DNA of 27,711 nt, taken from assembly GCA_002296185.1 (NCBI GenBank), contig DBHM01000029.1:17064-44774 (forward strand). The letters are read 5' to 3'. The DNA is from Alphaproteobacteria bacterium UBA828. GTDB lineage: Bacteria > Pseudomonadota > Alphaproteobacteria > UBA828. The notes below the pieces were generated by a model that saw only the letters and a list, made by a program, of their open reading frames with translations, was not told the DNA's origin and did no database searches. Position 1 is the first letter of the stretch, and the number at the start of each line of letters is the position of its first letter. This document shows, piece by piece, positions 15,585 through 24,448 of this stretch. The position numbers and the translations under genes were made by a program.

Positions 15585-17006
15585 CTAACTATCTAGTATT
15601 TTTTGTATATTATCCGGAGGCTCTAACCCGCTCTCTATTAATTGCGAACATAGCTCTTCGGTTAACTCTCCAAGAGCTTCTTTATCCTCAGCCTCAACCC
15701 TTGCAACAAGTGCAGGCTGGGTATTTGATGCTCTTAGAAGCCACCAACCACCAGTACGATTAACTCTAATACCATCGACAGTTACTATATCTAAGAATTT
15801 ATCGCCCTGAAGCCTATCTAAGACCTCTTGTATAATCATGAACTTTTGCTCATCAGGACAATCAAAACGTAATTCTGGTGTGTTAACTGCCTTGGGCAAA
15901 CTATTATACAACTCACTAAGGGGTGTAGACTTTTCATCAAGAAACATTAATAGCCGTACGGCTGCATATATTGCATCATCAAATCCAAACCACCTATCAG
16001 AGAAGAAAATATGCCCACTCATTTCACCAGCTAATGGCGAGGAAACCTCTTGCATTTTTTCTTTAATACACGAGTGGCCAGTCTTCCACATTAGTGGAAT
16101 ACCTTTAAGACGTAAAATCTCATCAAATAGAACCTGACTACATTTAACATCTCCAATAATTGTTGCACCAGGTGAATCTGCAAGCACATCCTGAGCTAAT
16201 AAAGCAATATACTGATCTCCCCAAAGAATTCTTCCAAATTTGTCTATAATGCCAATTCGGTCTCCATCTCCATCAAAAGCAAAACCAAGATCACATTTCT
16301 CTTTAGTGACTAGAGCTCTAAGCTGTTCAAGGTTCTCTGGAACTGTTGGGTCAGGGTGATGAGAAGGAAAATTACCGTCAATTTTGCTATTTATTAGTAT
16401 ATGCTCGCCTGGTAATTTCTTAACTAAAGATTCTATAAGTTCACCTGCGGAACCATTTCCTGGATCCCACGCCACCTTAAGGGCTGGGAGTGAAGGAGTT
16501 GAATTAAAAATTTCCTCAAGATAATCATTACTAAAATCTACTGTCTTAGAGACCCCCTTACCATTTATAAATTTTCCATGATTAGATATCTTACCCAACT
16601 CCTGAATTTTAGGTCCATAAAATGGCTTATTATCAACAACTATTTTAAAGCCGTTATATTCAGGTGGGTTGTGAGAGCCGGTAACCATAATACCAGCGTG
16701 GGAGTTAGAACGATTAGCAGCATAATAAAGGAGAGGCGTTGGACCCCTACCAATATTTATAACCTCACATCCAGACTCTATAAGGCCGAGACAAATATTA
16801 TCAGAAAATTCACTAGAACTTAAGCGTCCATCAAAGCCAACAACACACTTAGGTTTTTTTATTCCATTAATATTCAACCAACTAGCCAGAGATTTCCCAA
16901 CAAAAAAAGCGTCCTCTTTAGAAATAGTTTTACCGACTATACCCCTTATATCGTACTCCCTTAAAACTGAATCTTCGATCTTATGTTTGGTAAAATTTCT
17001 ACCCAC
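15585..17006 (-). CDS. Phosphomannomutase / phosphoglucomutase
   Basis: An alpha-D-phosphohexomutase (473 residues, family normal about 460) that interconverts 6- and 1-phosphates of glucose and mannose. Motifs in order are LREYDIRGIVG at the N-terminus, the phosphoserine loop VTGSHNPPEYNGF (Ser111), the metal loop FDGDGDR (Asp245, Asp247, Asp249), the sugar-binding loop EMSGHIFF, and the C-terminal phosphate-binding segment RASNTQPALVARVEA. These fit the dual-specificity AlgC/ManB type. The start is GTG 17006. It is the third gene of galU-ugd-pgm (22 bases after ugd), so supply of glucose-1-phosphate for GalU is its likely main role; mannose-1-phosphate supply is also possible. Confidence 0.95.
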   Translation of the reverse strand: MGRNFTKHKIEDSVLREYDIRGIVGKTISKEDAFFVGKSLASWLNINGIKKPKCVVGFDGRLSSSEFSDNICLGLIESGCEVINIGRGPTPLLYYAANRSNSHAGIMVTGSHNPPEYNGFKIVVDNKPFYGPKIQELGKISNHGKFINGKGVSKTVDFSNDYLEEIFNSTPSLPALKVAWDPGNGSAGELIESLVKKLPGEHILINSKIDGNFPSHHPDPTVPENLEQLRALVTKEKCDLGFAFDGDGDRIGIIDKFGRILWGDQYIALLAQDVLADSPGATIIGDVKCSQVLFDEILRLKGIPLMWKTGHSCIKEKMQEVSSPLAGEMSGHIFFSDRWFGFDDAIYAAVRLLMFLDEKSTPLSELYNSLPKAVNTPELRFDCPDEQKFMIIQEVLDRLQGDKFLDIVTVDGIRVNRTGGWWLLRASNTQPALVARVEAEDKEALGELTEELCSQLIESGLEPPDNIQKILDS

Positions 17007-17028
17007 GATATTACTTTCCGGACTCTAT

Positions 17029-18357
17029 CTATCCTGGTAATTTGGGGGGCAATGGTGGGCGCCCTATGCTAAAATAGTAGAATCCATTAGAGGCCATTTC
17101 CTGAGGATTATAAATATTTCGTAAATCTATAATAGTAGGGGAATTAAGTAATTCGCGCATACGCGTAAGATCTAAAGCACGAAATTCATTCCATTCAGTG
17201 ATAATTACTAAAATATCTGCGCCCTTCATAGCATCGTAAGAATCATCACACCAAATTGCTTTGGGCATAAATGACTTAGCCTCTGACATCCCTTCAGGAT
17301 CATACACTCTAATCAAAGCACCTTGTTTGATTAATTCTGGAACAATATCTAAACTCGGACTTTCTCTTACATCATCAGTATTAGGTTTAAATGTAACTCC
17401 GAGGGCAGCAATAGTTTTACCTGCTACATTACCACCACATACATCAATGATACGTGATGCCATAGACTTTTTTCTCTCATCGTTAACAGATACTACAGCC
17501 TCAATTATTCGGCTAGGAGAATGGTGTTGTGCAGCCATTTTTATAAAGGCCCTAGTATCTTTGGGAAAACACGAACCACCAAAACCAGGACCTGCATGCA
17601 AAAACTTATTTCCTATACGACCGTCCAACCCAATAGCTTTTGATAAATCTTGAATATCCGCGCCAACTGACTCACACATATTAGCCATTTCATTAATAAA
17701 AGTTATTTTTGTAGCTAAAAAAGTATTAGCTGCATATTTAATTAACTCAGCAGTCTTAATATTTGTATATAAGATTGGGGTATCTAAAATATATAATGGC
17801 CTATAGAGTTCTCCCATAAAGGCCTTTGCACGATCTGTCTCAACGCCTACAACCACACGATCAGGCCTCATAAAATCATTAATTGCAGATCCTTCTCTAA
17901 GAAATTCTGGATTAGATACAATATCAAAGTCTAGATCTTTTTTTGTAGATTTAATTATTTCTCTAATTTTTTGCCCAGTTCCAACTGGAACAGTACTTTT
18001 TGTAACTACCACAGTATAACCACTCAATTCGTGGGCAATCTCCTCTGCAGCTTTCCACACGTAGGATAAATCTGCGTGACCATCTCCCCTCCGACTGGGA
18101 GTACCAACAGCTAACATTACAATATCAGCTTCACCTACAGCTTGTGAAAGCTCAGTTGTAAATAGAAGTCTCTCAGCTTTAAAATTGACTTTGACTAATT
18201 CATCCAAGCCAGGTTCATAAATAGGTACCTGGCCAGATAGGAGTTTTTCAATTTTTTCTACATCTTTATCTATACAAGTTACATGAAACCCAAATTCAGA
18301 AAAACATGCAGCTGAAACAAGTCCAACATAACCAGTGCCGATCATGGCTATACGCAT
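17029..18357 (-). CDS. ugd: UDP-glucose 6-dehydrogenase
   Basis: This enzyme oxidises UDP-glucose in two NAD+-dependent steps to UDP-glucuronate, a precursor for exopolysaccharide, capsule or lipid A/LPS sugars. The 442-residue protein is full length. The NAD-binding GTGYVGLVSA is at residues 7-16, GTPSRRGDGHADLSYV follows, and the catalytic cysteine is Cys263 in GPGFGGSCFPKDTRA. The C-terminal UDP-binding domain contains GVTFKPNTDDVRESPS. ATG 18357 has AGGGA 8 bases upstream. It lies 42 bases after galU and 22 bases before pgm, in one evident operon. No glycosyltransferase using UDP-glucuronate is in the window. Confidence 0.97.
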   Translation of the reverse strand: MRIAMIGTGYVGLVSAACFSEFGFHVTCIDKDVEKIEKLLSGQVPIYEPGLDELVKVNFKAERLLFTTELSQAVGEADIVMLAVGTPSRRGDGHADLSYVWKAAEEIAHELSGYTVVVTKSTVPVGTGQKIREIIKSTKKDLDFDIVSNPEFLREGSAINDFMRPDRVVVGVETDRAKAFMGELYRPLYILDTPILYTNIKTAELIKYAANTFLATKITFINEMANMCESVGADIQDLSKAIGLDGRIGNKFLHAGPGFGGSCFPKDTRAFIKMAAQHHSPSRIIEAVVSVNDERKKSMASRIIDVCGGNVAGKTIAALGVTFKPNTDDVRESPSLDIVPELIKQGALIRVYDPEGMSEAKSFMPKAIWCDDSYDAMKGADILVIITEWNEFRALDLTRMRELLNSPTIIDLRNIYNPQEMASNGFYYFSIGRPPLPPKLPG

Positions 18358-18399
18358 TTTTAGCGTCCCTCATATTACAACATAGTTAATCAATTAAAG

Positions 18400-19281
18400 T
18401 TAATTAGTTTTCATAGTTTCTATATAGTGAAATATCTCACTATATTGCTCCTCTTGCTCAAGACCAAATGCAAGATTCGCCTTTACAAACCCTGCCTTAC
18501 TTCCACAGTCAAATCTTCTACCGTCTAAAATTACCCCATGAAAAGGTATATTCTCTACTTTCAAAAAGTTAGCCATTGCATCAGTAAGCTGGATTTCACC
18601 ACCTATACCACGTTGCTGTAGATCCAAATATTTAAAGATCTCTGGTGGCAATACGTACCTGCCAACTAAAGCAAGGTTTGAAGGTGCATTCTCAGGGTCA
18701 GGTTTCTCTATTAATGCAGATAATTTTATTACACTATCTTCAACCACCTGTCCGTCAACAATACCGTAACGCTGCGATTGCTCGATAGGAATTGGGTTAA
18801 GGCCCACAACACATCCTTTTTGTTTATAAAAAATATCTAAAATTTGCTTTAGACAGGGGGTGTTAGCTAAAAATAATTCATCTGGCAATATTACAGAAAA
18901 GTGCTCATTACCTATCCTTTCCCTTGCGCACCAGATAGCATGACCCAAGCCTAGAGGTTGCTCCTGCACAACAAAAGATACGGAAAGATTTTTTTGTTTA
19001 GAGTTACAACTATTTTGATCCTCAGAAAAAGACTCAGGTAAAAACGATATCTCATTGTTTTTAAATAATTTATTTAAATAATTTTCCAGTATCTCCCGAT
19101 CTTCTCTTGTGACAAAAATAAACTCATTAATACCTGATAAGTAAGCTTCTCTTACGGCATATTCTATTAAAGGCCTATCTACTATAGGCAACATCTCCTT
19201 TGGGATTGCCGATGTTATTGGCAGGAACCTTGTGCCCATCCCCCCAACTGGAAAAACTACCTTCTTAACTTCGTCAACCAT
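18400..19281 (-). CDS. galU: UTP-glucose-1-phosphate uridylyltransferase
   Basis: GalU makes UDP-glucose from UTP and glucose-1-phosphate. The 293-residue product has the nucleotide-binding loop FPVGGMGTRFLPITSAIPK near residues 10-28, EMLPIVDRPLIEYAVREA after it, VQEQPLGLGHAIWCAR in the middle, ILPDELF with the metal-binding Asp, and GGEIQLTDAM and RFDCGSKAGF towards the C-terminus. It is the first gene of the galU-ugd-pgm operon, separated by 117 bases from the J-domain gene upstream, so the operon promoter should lie in 19282-19398. I see no clear hexamer pair there. Confidence 0.97.
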   Translation of the reverse strand: MVDEVKKVVFPVGGMGTRFLPITSAIPKEMLPIVDRPLIEYAVREAYLSGINEFIFVTREDREILENYLNKLFKNNEISFLPESFSEDQNSCNSKQKNLSVSFVVQEQPLGLGHAIWCARERIGNEHFSVILPDELFLANTPCLKQILDIFYKQKGCVVGLNPIPIEQSQRYGIVDGQVVEDSVIKLSALIEKPDPENAPSNLALVGRYVLPPEIFKYLDLQQRGIGGEIQLTDAMANFLKVENIPFHGVILDGRRFDCGSKAGFVKANLAFGLEQEEQYSEIFHYIETMKTN

Positions 19282-19398
19282 AAATATACCTATAAATTAC
19301 TACCACACTGCAATGATGAGTAATGCATCTTATTAAACCTATTAACTTCTAAATTTCATATTTAAAAGGCAAAAATAATATTCAAAGATTAACATTCA

Positions 19399-19860
19399 TT
19401 ACCCAATTAGGATATCTTTAGCTCTATTTATCTGAGCGGCAAGATATTTTGACCCTCCATGGTCAGGATGTATTTTTTTTAAGAGCTCTCGATGAGCATA
19501 CTTTATTTCAGATTTTGTAGCTCCATACTCTAAACCAAGAATTTCATAAGCTTCGTCCTTAGTCATTTGTGAGTGTGATTCACTATTGTCAGCATTTGAA
19601 TATCCAACATTTTCTTTTTGATTTGCAGGATTTCGAGACGCAAGGATAGACGGTAATACAGCTAAAGCAATTGGTAAGATAGCAAAAATTGCCTTTCCGG
19701 TTACTGCAAGAAAGATTGCAATGGCAATACATAATATAACAAATACCCATCTAACAACCTTGACAACACTACTGTCATTACCTGCAACAAACCAACGACT
19801 AGCTATTATAGTAGCTACCAACAGTAAAACCCCTAAAATAATATATAAAAACATTCTCAT
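19399..19860 (-). CDS. Membrane-anchored J-domain protein (DnaJ family, C-terminal J domain)
   Basis: About 153 residues, with two N-terminal membrane helices (LYIILGVLLLVATIIA and a second cluster, VFVILCIAIAIFLAVTG plus AIFAILPIALAVLP), a polar linker, and a C-terminal J domain from about residue 102. The J domain carries AYEILGL, the Hsp70-stimulating HPD tripeptide in KKIHPDHGGS, and the final helix AQINRAKDIL. This layout resembles the mitochondrial Pam18/Tim14 family and is common as an uncharacterised gene in alphaproteobacteria. It should stimulate DnaK at the inner membrane. The 5' end reads GTG ATG AGA ATG: starts at 19863, 19860 and 19851 are possible, and the last has GAGAG at the best distance. 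Confidence 0.88.
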   Translation of the reverse strand: MRMFLYIILGVLLLVATIIASRWFVAGNDSSVVKVVRWVFVILCIAIAIFLAVTGKAIFAILPIALAVLPSILASRNPANQKENVGYSNADNSESHSQMTKDEAYEILGLEYGATKSEIKYAHRELLKKIHPDHGGSKYLAAQINRAKDILIG

Positions 19861-19934
19861 CACTCTCAGTATTGATATACTAGAAAATCAAACGTATTAA
19901 AAATAAATGAACTTCTTTAAATTAATATATAGCC

Positions 19935-20360
19935 TTAAATTAACCCCAAGTTACGCAGTTCTAGTACTAGGTTTTCTGGGAGCTTTCTAGTCTGTTCCGA
20001 TTGCTCATTATTAATATCTGGAGGGGCCTGACTATCCTCTAGATATCTCCAACCTTGATGAGGACGCCGGGGCACCGGTATGGTTAAATAAATTTTTTTA
20101 TCAAGTACTAATGCAGTTTTCTCAGTTTTATTATTGTTAGATTTAAATTTCTCAATCCCTAATATTTTTTGACGAGCTCTTATTTGGCGACTGATTATCC
20201 AATACATTGAGCCACCGTCTAAAATTTCATCTGATCTTTTCGGTGAGTATCTAGTAATATTAAAAACTCTCCCGTAATCTTCTAGGAAAATTTTTTGACG
20301 ACTAAGTAGTTCTGATACATTACTTATACCAACTGCTGATTTGATAAGGTGTAATCCCAT
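19935..20360 (-). CDS. DUF1489 family protein
   Basis: A 141-residue protein of DUF1489, an alphaproteobacterial family of unknown function. The diagnostic stretches are LHLIKSAVG at the start, YSPKRSDEILDGGSMYWII, IRARQKILGIE, ALVLDKKIYLTIPVPRRPHQ and GWRYLEDSQAPPD, ending LRNLGLI. The reading frame stays open 26 codons further upstream to 20438, inside the hydratase gene, but family members begin with M(P/G)LHL, so ATG 20360 is the start. That leaves 16 bases after the hydratase stop, suggesting co-transcription with the acyl-CoA cluster. No motif gives a function. Confidence 0.88.
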   Translation of the reverse strand: MGLHLIKSAVGISNVSELLSRQKIFLEDYGRVFNITRYSPKRSDEILDGGSMYWIISRQIRARQKILGIEKFKSNNNKTEKTALVLDKKIYLTIPVPRRPHQGWRYLEDSQAPPDINNEQSEQTRKLPENLVLELRNLGLI

Positions 20361-20376
20361 AAAAACTTTACTTTTA

Positions 20377-21177
20377 CTATATTGACCAACTTGGTTTGCG
20401 CTTTTCCAAAAATGCCTTGATTCCTTCCTGACCTTCAACTGATACTCTTAATTCAGCTATTCGTTCTGCAAGGTCATTGGTAATCTCAGCTGATAGATTT
20501 GGGTCACGTAAGAGCTCCCTAGGAACACCAAAAAGACGTTTTGCTTCACGTTGAGCATTAGGACCACATTTAATCAATGATTCTACTATCTGTTCTGATT
20601 TAAGTTTTAGATTTCCTTCAGGAACAACCTCGTGTACTAAACCGATATCTAAGGCTTTAGTAGCATCAAATTTCTCACCTGTTAAAAAATAGCGTTTAGC
20701 ATGGCTTTCACCAATAGCATTGATAACAAAAGGACTTATTGTTGCTGGAATAAGACCAACTCTCGCTTCTGATATGGCAAATATTGTACCTTCAGTACAA
20801 ATAGCAATGTCAGTTGCGGCAATCAGACCAACACCTCCACCAAATGCACTGCCATGCACTAATGAAACAGTAGGTTTTGATAACGACCAGATATTAACAA
20901 GTAAGAGTGCTAGTGCTATTGCATCATCTCGATTTTCTTCTTTAGATGCGTTTATCATTCGTTGCATCCATTTGAGATCTGCACCAGCACAAAAACTTTT
21001 TCCATTTCCAGATAATATTATAACACGCACATCATCTGAGCGATCTAATTCACATAATTCTTTATTAAGACTATAAACTAAGGAATCATCAAAAGCATTA
21101 TGGACAGAAGGACGATTAAGTATAACTCTTGCTATACCTTTGTGATCTATTTCTGTAATTACAACTTCACTACTCAC
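20377..21177 (-). CDS. Enoyl-CoA hydratase family protein, methylglutaconyl-CoA hydratase-like
   Basis: A 266-residue crotonase-fold protein. FCAGADLKWMQRM is the oxyanion-hole segment and resembles the GADLxWM signature of bacterial methylglutaconyl-CoA hydratase (LiuC), a leucine-degradation enzyme. HGSAFGGGVGLIAATDIAI is the second CoA/oxyanion loop; it has Gly where classical enoyl-CoA hydratase carries its first catalytic Glu. SEARVGLIPATISP provides the second Glu. YFLTGEKFDATKALDIGLV is also typical of this group. The start is GTG 21177, with AGGG roughly 10 bases upstream. Neighbours are a thiolase and an acyl-CoA dehydrogenase, but the other leucine-pathway genes (isovaleryl-CoA dehydrogenase, methylcrotonyl-CoA carboxylase) are absent, so the substrate is uncertain. 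Confidence 0.88.
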   Translation of the reverse strand: MSSEVVITEIDHKGIARVILNRPSVHNAFDDSLVYSLNKELCELDRSDDVRVIILSGNGKSFCAGADLKWMQRMINASKEENRDDAIALALLLVNIWSLSKPTVSLVHGSAFGGGVGLIAATDIAICTEGTIFAISEARVGLIPATISPFVINAIGESHAKRYFLTGEKFDATKALDIGLVHEVVPEGNLKLKSEQIVESLIKCGPNAQREAKRLFGVPRELLRDPNLSAEITNDLAERIAELRVSVEGQEGIKAFLEKRKPSWSI

Positions 21178-21219
21178 CTATATCTACCCTACAAGTAATA
21201 GATTATACAAACTTTAGAA

Positions 21220-21822
21220 CTACCAACTACCATCAACTAACCATTTTTCCAGTTGTTCTATTCTATCCGTACCCCAAAACATCTCATCGTCAACAATAAA
21301 TATTGGAGATCCAAATAAACCTCTATTCATAGCCAAGTTAACTTCTTCTCTAACCTTATTCTTTAGGTATTCTTGGCTTATTTCTTCGTTTAATTTATTT
21401 CCATCAAACCCTTCAGCAACTGCAAATTCAATTACATTTGATAAATTTGATAAGTCTATATTATCTTGGAAATATCCTCTCATCATTCTTAATGCGAATC
21501 TTTTCGCCCTTTGAACATCTATATCCAACATCCAATAATATGCCCTACAAGCAGAGATACTATTTACTGGAAATGGATCTGGTATTGAAAATGGAATTCC
21601 TAAATAGGTAGCTGTGCGTACAATGTCACGTCTTGCATAATCACCCTTTAATGGGTCGTTGACTAGAGGCTGAGTTCCATATTTTTTGAATACTACGCCC
21701 AGTAAATATGGCCTCCAAATTACTTCACGGTTATGACGGAGGCCTATGTCACCAATAATCTCTGCACCTAAATAACCATAAGGACTAGAAAAATCAAAAT
21801 AAAAATCAATAGGCCCTGACAT
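21220..21822 (-). CDS. 2-hydroxychromene-2-carboxylate isomerase / DsbA-like (kappa-class GST fold) protein
   Basis: A 200-residue protein of the HCCA isomerase family, a DsbA-like thioredoxin fold that uses glutathione. FYFDFSSPYGYLGAE carries the conserved Ser12/Ser13-Pro motif in place of a CxxC, so it is not a disulfide oxidoreductase. VIWRPYLLG and the C-terminal GLFGSPIFIVDDEMFWGTDR are diagnostic. Characterised members act in naphthalene breakdown, but most genomic copies have unknown substrates. ATG 21822 has AGGAG 10 bases upstream. It lies between an acyl-CoA dehydrogenase and an enoyl-CoA hydratase, with no ring-cleavage genes, so an acyl-CoA-linked or detoxification role is more likely than naphthalene metabolism. 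This is inference from context. Confidence 0.88.
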   Translation of the reverse strand: MSGPIDFYFDFSSPYGYLGAEIIGDIGLRHNREVIWRPYLLGVVFKKYGTQPLVNDPLKGDYARRDIVRTATYLGIPFSIPDPFPVNSISACRAYYWMLDIDVQRAKRFALRMMRGYFQDNIDLSNLSNVIEFAVAEGFDGNKLNEEISQEYLKNKVREEVNLAMNRGLFGSPIFIVDDEMFWGTDRIEQLEKWLVDGSW

Positions 21823-21872
21823 TATAAAAAAACTCCTTTTTTTAGTTTTTAACTAAAAAATATCTAGTACTG

Positions 21873-23015
21873 TCACAGTGTACGCGCAATGACCATTCTC
21901 TGAACATCGCCAGTACCTTCGTATATACTACAAACACGCATATCTCGGTAAATACGTTCAACGGGGAAATCACTAAGATATCCATATCCGCCTAAGGTCT
22001 GAATTGCAGATGAACATACACGCTCAGCCATTTCTGCAGAATATAGTTTTGCCATTGAGGCTTCCTTAATGCAGGGTATTCCAGAGTCTCTCATTTTTGC
22101 TGAGTTATGAATTAACAACCTTGCAGCTTCTATTTCTGTAGCCATATCAGCTAAACGAAAACCAACCGCTTGATGCTGGATGATAGGCTTACCGAAGGTT
22201 TCTCTATCTTTAGAATAATCTAATGCACATTCATATGCAGCTCGCGCAGCTCCTAGCGCTTGCGCAGCAACACCAATTCTTCCTCCTTCAAGATTGGATA
22301 GTGCGATCTTATACCCATGACCTAAATCTCCTAAAATCATTTCCGGCTCTACCCTTAGGTCTTCAAAAGTAATTTGCGCAGTATCATGCCCTCTTTGTCC
22401 CATTTTTTTTTCAATACGAGAGACGTTATAACCTTTTTTTTCTGTTGGAATAATAAAACAACTTATACCTTTCTTACCCGCATCGGGATCAGTGACGGCG
22501 AAGACAAGAGCAAAATCAGCCTTAGAGCCGTTAGTAATAAATTGCTTAGTACCATTTAAAACCCAACTATTTCCATCTAATACAGCCTTTGTTCTTACTG
22601 ATGCTGCATCAGATCCTGCTTGCGGCTCTGTAAGACAAAAACAGCCAAGCGCTTCTCCCCTTACAAGGGGGGTAAGTATTTCAGTTTTTTGGAAGTCACT
22701 ACCGAAAGCCTCTATTCCCGTACAAACTAAACTATTATTTACACTCATCCCAGTAGACGCTCCTACATCTCCTGCAGCAATTTCTTCTAGAGCAAGTGCA
22801 TACGAAACATGATCAGCTCCAGAGCCACCCCACTCCTCTGATACAAGCATTCCCATTAGACCAAGACTCCCCATCTTTGAATAAATTTCAGTAGGGAATT
22901 CTTCGCCTTCATCCCATGATGAGGCATATGGAGATAACTCATTATGAGCAAAATCTCTAGCCGTATCACGAATCATCTTTTGTTCATCATTAAGAAAATA
23001 TGATTGATTGCTCAT
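21873..23015 (-). CDS. Acyl-CoA dehydrogenase (short/branched-chain type)
   Basis: A 380-residue FAD enzyme that introduces the alpha-beta double bond in acyl-CoA and passes electrons to ETF. The order is normal: N-terminal helical domain (NDEQKMIRDTARDFAHNEL), the beta domain with CFCLTEPQAGSDAASVRT and KQFITNG, and the C-terminal domain with RIGVAAQALGAARAAYECAL, ERETFGKP-like KDRETFGKPI and QTLGGYGYLSDFPVERIYRD. The catalytic base is Glu366 in IYEGTGDVQRMVIAR. That position fits butyryl-, isobutyryl- or 2-methylbutyryl-CoA dehydrogenases and argues against isovaleryl-CoA dehydrogenase, whose base lies elsewhere. The gene is 67 bases after the thiolase in the same direction. Confidence 0.95.
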   Translation of the reverse strand: MSNQSYFLNDEQKMIRDTARDFAHNELSPYASSWDEGEEFPTEIYSKMGSLGLMGMLVSEEWGGSGADHVSYALALEEIAAGDVGASTGMSVNNSLVCTGIEAFGSDFQKTEILTPLVRGEALGCFCLTEPQAGSDAASVRTKAVLDGNSWVLNGTKQFITNGSKADFALVFAVTDPDAGKKGISCFIIPTEKKGYNVSRIEKKMGQRGHDTAQITFEDLRVEPEMILGDLGHGYKIALSNLEGGRIGVAAQALGAARAAYECALDYSKDRETFGKPIIQHQAVGFRLADMATEIEAARLLIHNSAKMRDSGIPCIKEASMAKLYSAEMAERVCSSAIQTLGGYGYLSDFPVERIYRDMRVCSIYEGTGDVQRMVIARTL

Positions 23016-23082
23016 AATTTTGACTCTAAATATTGTATATTTTTAAAATTTCTTATTATTACGTTTTCTAGATCTTCAATCA

Positions 23083-24270
23083 TTAATGATCTACCTCAAG
23101 AGCAATTGCAGTGGCTTCTCCGCCTCCAATACATAGAGCCGCAACACCTTTCTTCAATTTATTTTTTTTCATAGCTGACAAAAGAGTAACAATTATCCTT
23201 GCACCCGACGCTCCAACAGGATGGCCTAGCGCACAAGCTCCACCATGAATATTAACCTTATCGTGTGGGATATCTAAATCCCTCATTGCAGCCATGGTAA
23301 CAACTGCGAATGCCTCATTTATCTCAAATAAATCTACCTCGTCCTTCTCCCAGCCCACCTTAGTAAGCAACTTACTAATTGCTGGACCTGGAGCTGTGGT
23401 AAACCAAGCTGGATCTTGAGCATGATTCGAGTGGCCACTGATAAGCGCAAGAGGTTCAATTGACCTCTTCTCTGCCTCTGATCTTTTCATTAATATCAAT
23501 GCAGACCCGCCATCAGAAATAGAGCTTGAATTTGCAGCTGTAACGGAACCGTCTTTTGCAAATGCAGGTCTTAGCTGGGGAATTTTTTCGAGATTTGCCT
23601 TTAAAGGTTGCTCATCGTGAGTTATTATTTTTTCGCCTTTTCTACTTTTAGTTCTTACAGGCGCAACTTCCGAATCAAATGAGCCATCCTCAATAGCATT
23701 CTTAGCCCGATTTAAAGATTCAATGGCGAAATCGTCTTGCTGCTCTCTAGTAAATTGATAGCTTCTTGCTGTCTCCTCAGCAAAAACACCCATCAAAGTC
23801 CCTTTACTATATGCATCTTCTAAGCCATCTAAAAACATATGATCCTTTACATTTCCATGCCCCATCCTGTAGCCTTCTCTAGCACGCTCAAGTAAATAAG
23901 GTGCTCGAGTCATACTTTCCATCCCACCAGCTACCATTATATCATTAGTTCCAGCAGCAATAAGGTCATTTGCAAACATTGCGGCCTTCATACCAGAACC
24001 ACACATTTTATTAATAGTTGTACATCCAACACTATCTGGAATACCTGCTCCTCGTGATGCCTGTCTTGCTGGCGCCTGCCCTTGACCTGCAGATAAGATA
24101 TTCCCCATAATAACCTCATCAACTTCATTGCCTGCTAGGTTAGCCTTCTCTAATGCAGAACTAATCGCTGTAGCTCCAAGATCTGAGGCGGGAACATCTT
24201 TTAGATCACCTTGGAAACCACCCATTGGTGTTCGTGCAATACCTACGATTACGACAGGATCTCCACTCAT
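23083..24270 (-). CDS. Acetyl-CoA C-acetyltransferase (thiolase)
   Basis: A 395-residue thiolase of the AtoB/PhaA type that reversibly joins two acetyl-CoA to acetoacetyl-CoA. The acylated cysteine is Cys90 in TTINKMCGSGMKAAM; the other active-site segments are NEAFAVV, GGACALGHPVGASGARI (His) and CIGGGEATAIA (second Cys). ATG 24270 has AAGGA 9 bases upstream. It is the first gene of a minus-strand run of thiolase, acyl-CoA dehydrogenase, HCCA isomerase-like and hydratase genes. Biosynthetic use (for example polyhydroxybutyrate) is also possible, but no phaB or phaC is nearby. Confidence 0.96.
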   Translation of the reverse strand: MSGDPVVIVGIARTPMGGFQGDLKDVPASDLGATAISSALEKANLAGNEVDEVIMGNILSAGQGQAPARQASRGAGIPDSVGCTTINKMCGSGMKAAMFANDLIAAGTNDIMVAGGMESMTRAPYLLERAREGYRMGHGNVKDHMFLDGLEDAYSKGTLMGVFAEETARSYQFTREQQDDFAIESLNRAKNAIEDGSFDSEVAPVRTKSRKGEKIITHDEQPLKANLEKIPQLRPAFAKDGSVTAANSSSISDGGSALILMKRSEAEKRSIEPLALISGHSNHAQDPAWFTTAPGPAISKLLTKVGWEKDEVDLFEINEAFAVVTMAAMRDLDIPHDKVNIHGGACALGHPVGASGARIIVTLLSAMKKNKLKKGVAALCIGGGEATAIALEVDH

Positions 24271-24332
24271 TTTTTCATATCCTTTTTATTTAAATAATAT
24301 TTCTTATATGCCATCGATAGCTACAATTTAAA

Positions 24333-24359
24333 GAGATAGTCCATATTATTTATGGTCTC
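24333..24359. repeat. Imperfect inverted repeat in the thiolase-mgtE gap
   Basis: The 178-base gap between mgtE and the thiolase gene holds GAGA-tagt-CCATA-ttatt-TATGG-TCTC: a 5-bp perfect stem CCATA/TATGG, extended by GAGA/TCTC with a 4-base bulge. On the minus strand it is followed by TTTAAATTG, so it might be a weak terminator for mgtE or part of the thiolase promoter region. The evidence is slight. The rest of the gap is AT-rich and featureless. Confidence 0.25.
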
Positions 24360-24448
24360 AATACAATTGCTTTAATAGTATTTAATCGACAAAATAATAT
24401 ACCCTTAGAAAAATTTTTCGTCCAATTAACTATATAAATAATGTCTGA

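Noticed and set aside
15572..15596. Direct repeat of CTATCTAG spanning the end of pgm
   Set aside because: Two 8-base copies in AT-rich sequence, one overlapping the stop codon, are compatible with chance; nothing else suggests an attachment or target-site duplication.
21838..21860. Inverted repeat TTTTTTAG / CTAAAAAA between the acyl-CoA dehydrogenase and the isomerase-like gene
   Set aside because: The stem is almost all A-T and is followed on the transcribed strand by AGGAG, the next gene's ribosome site, not a U tract, so it is not a credible terminator.
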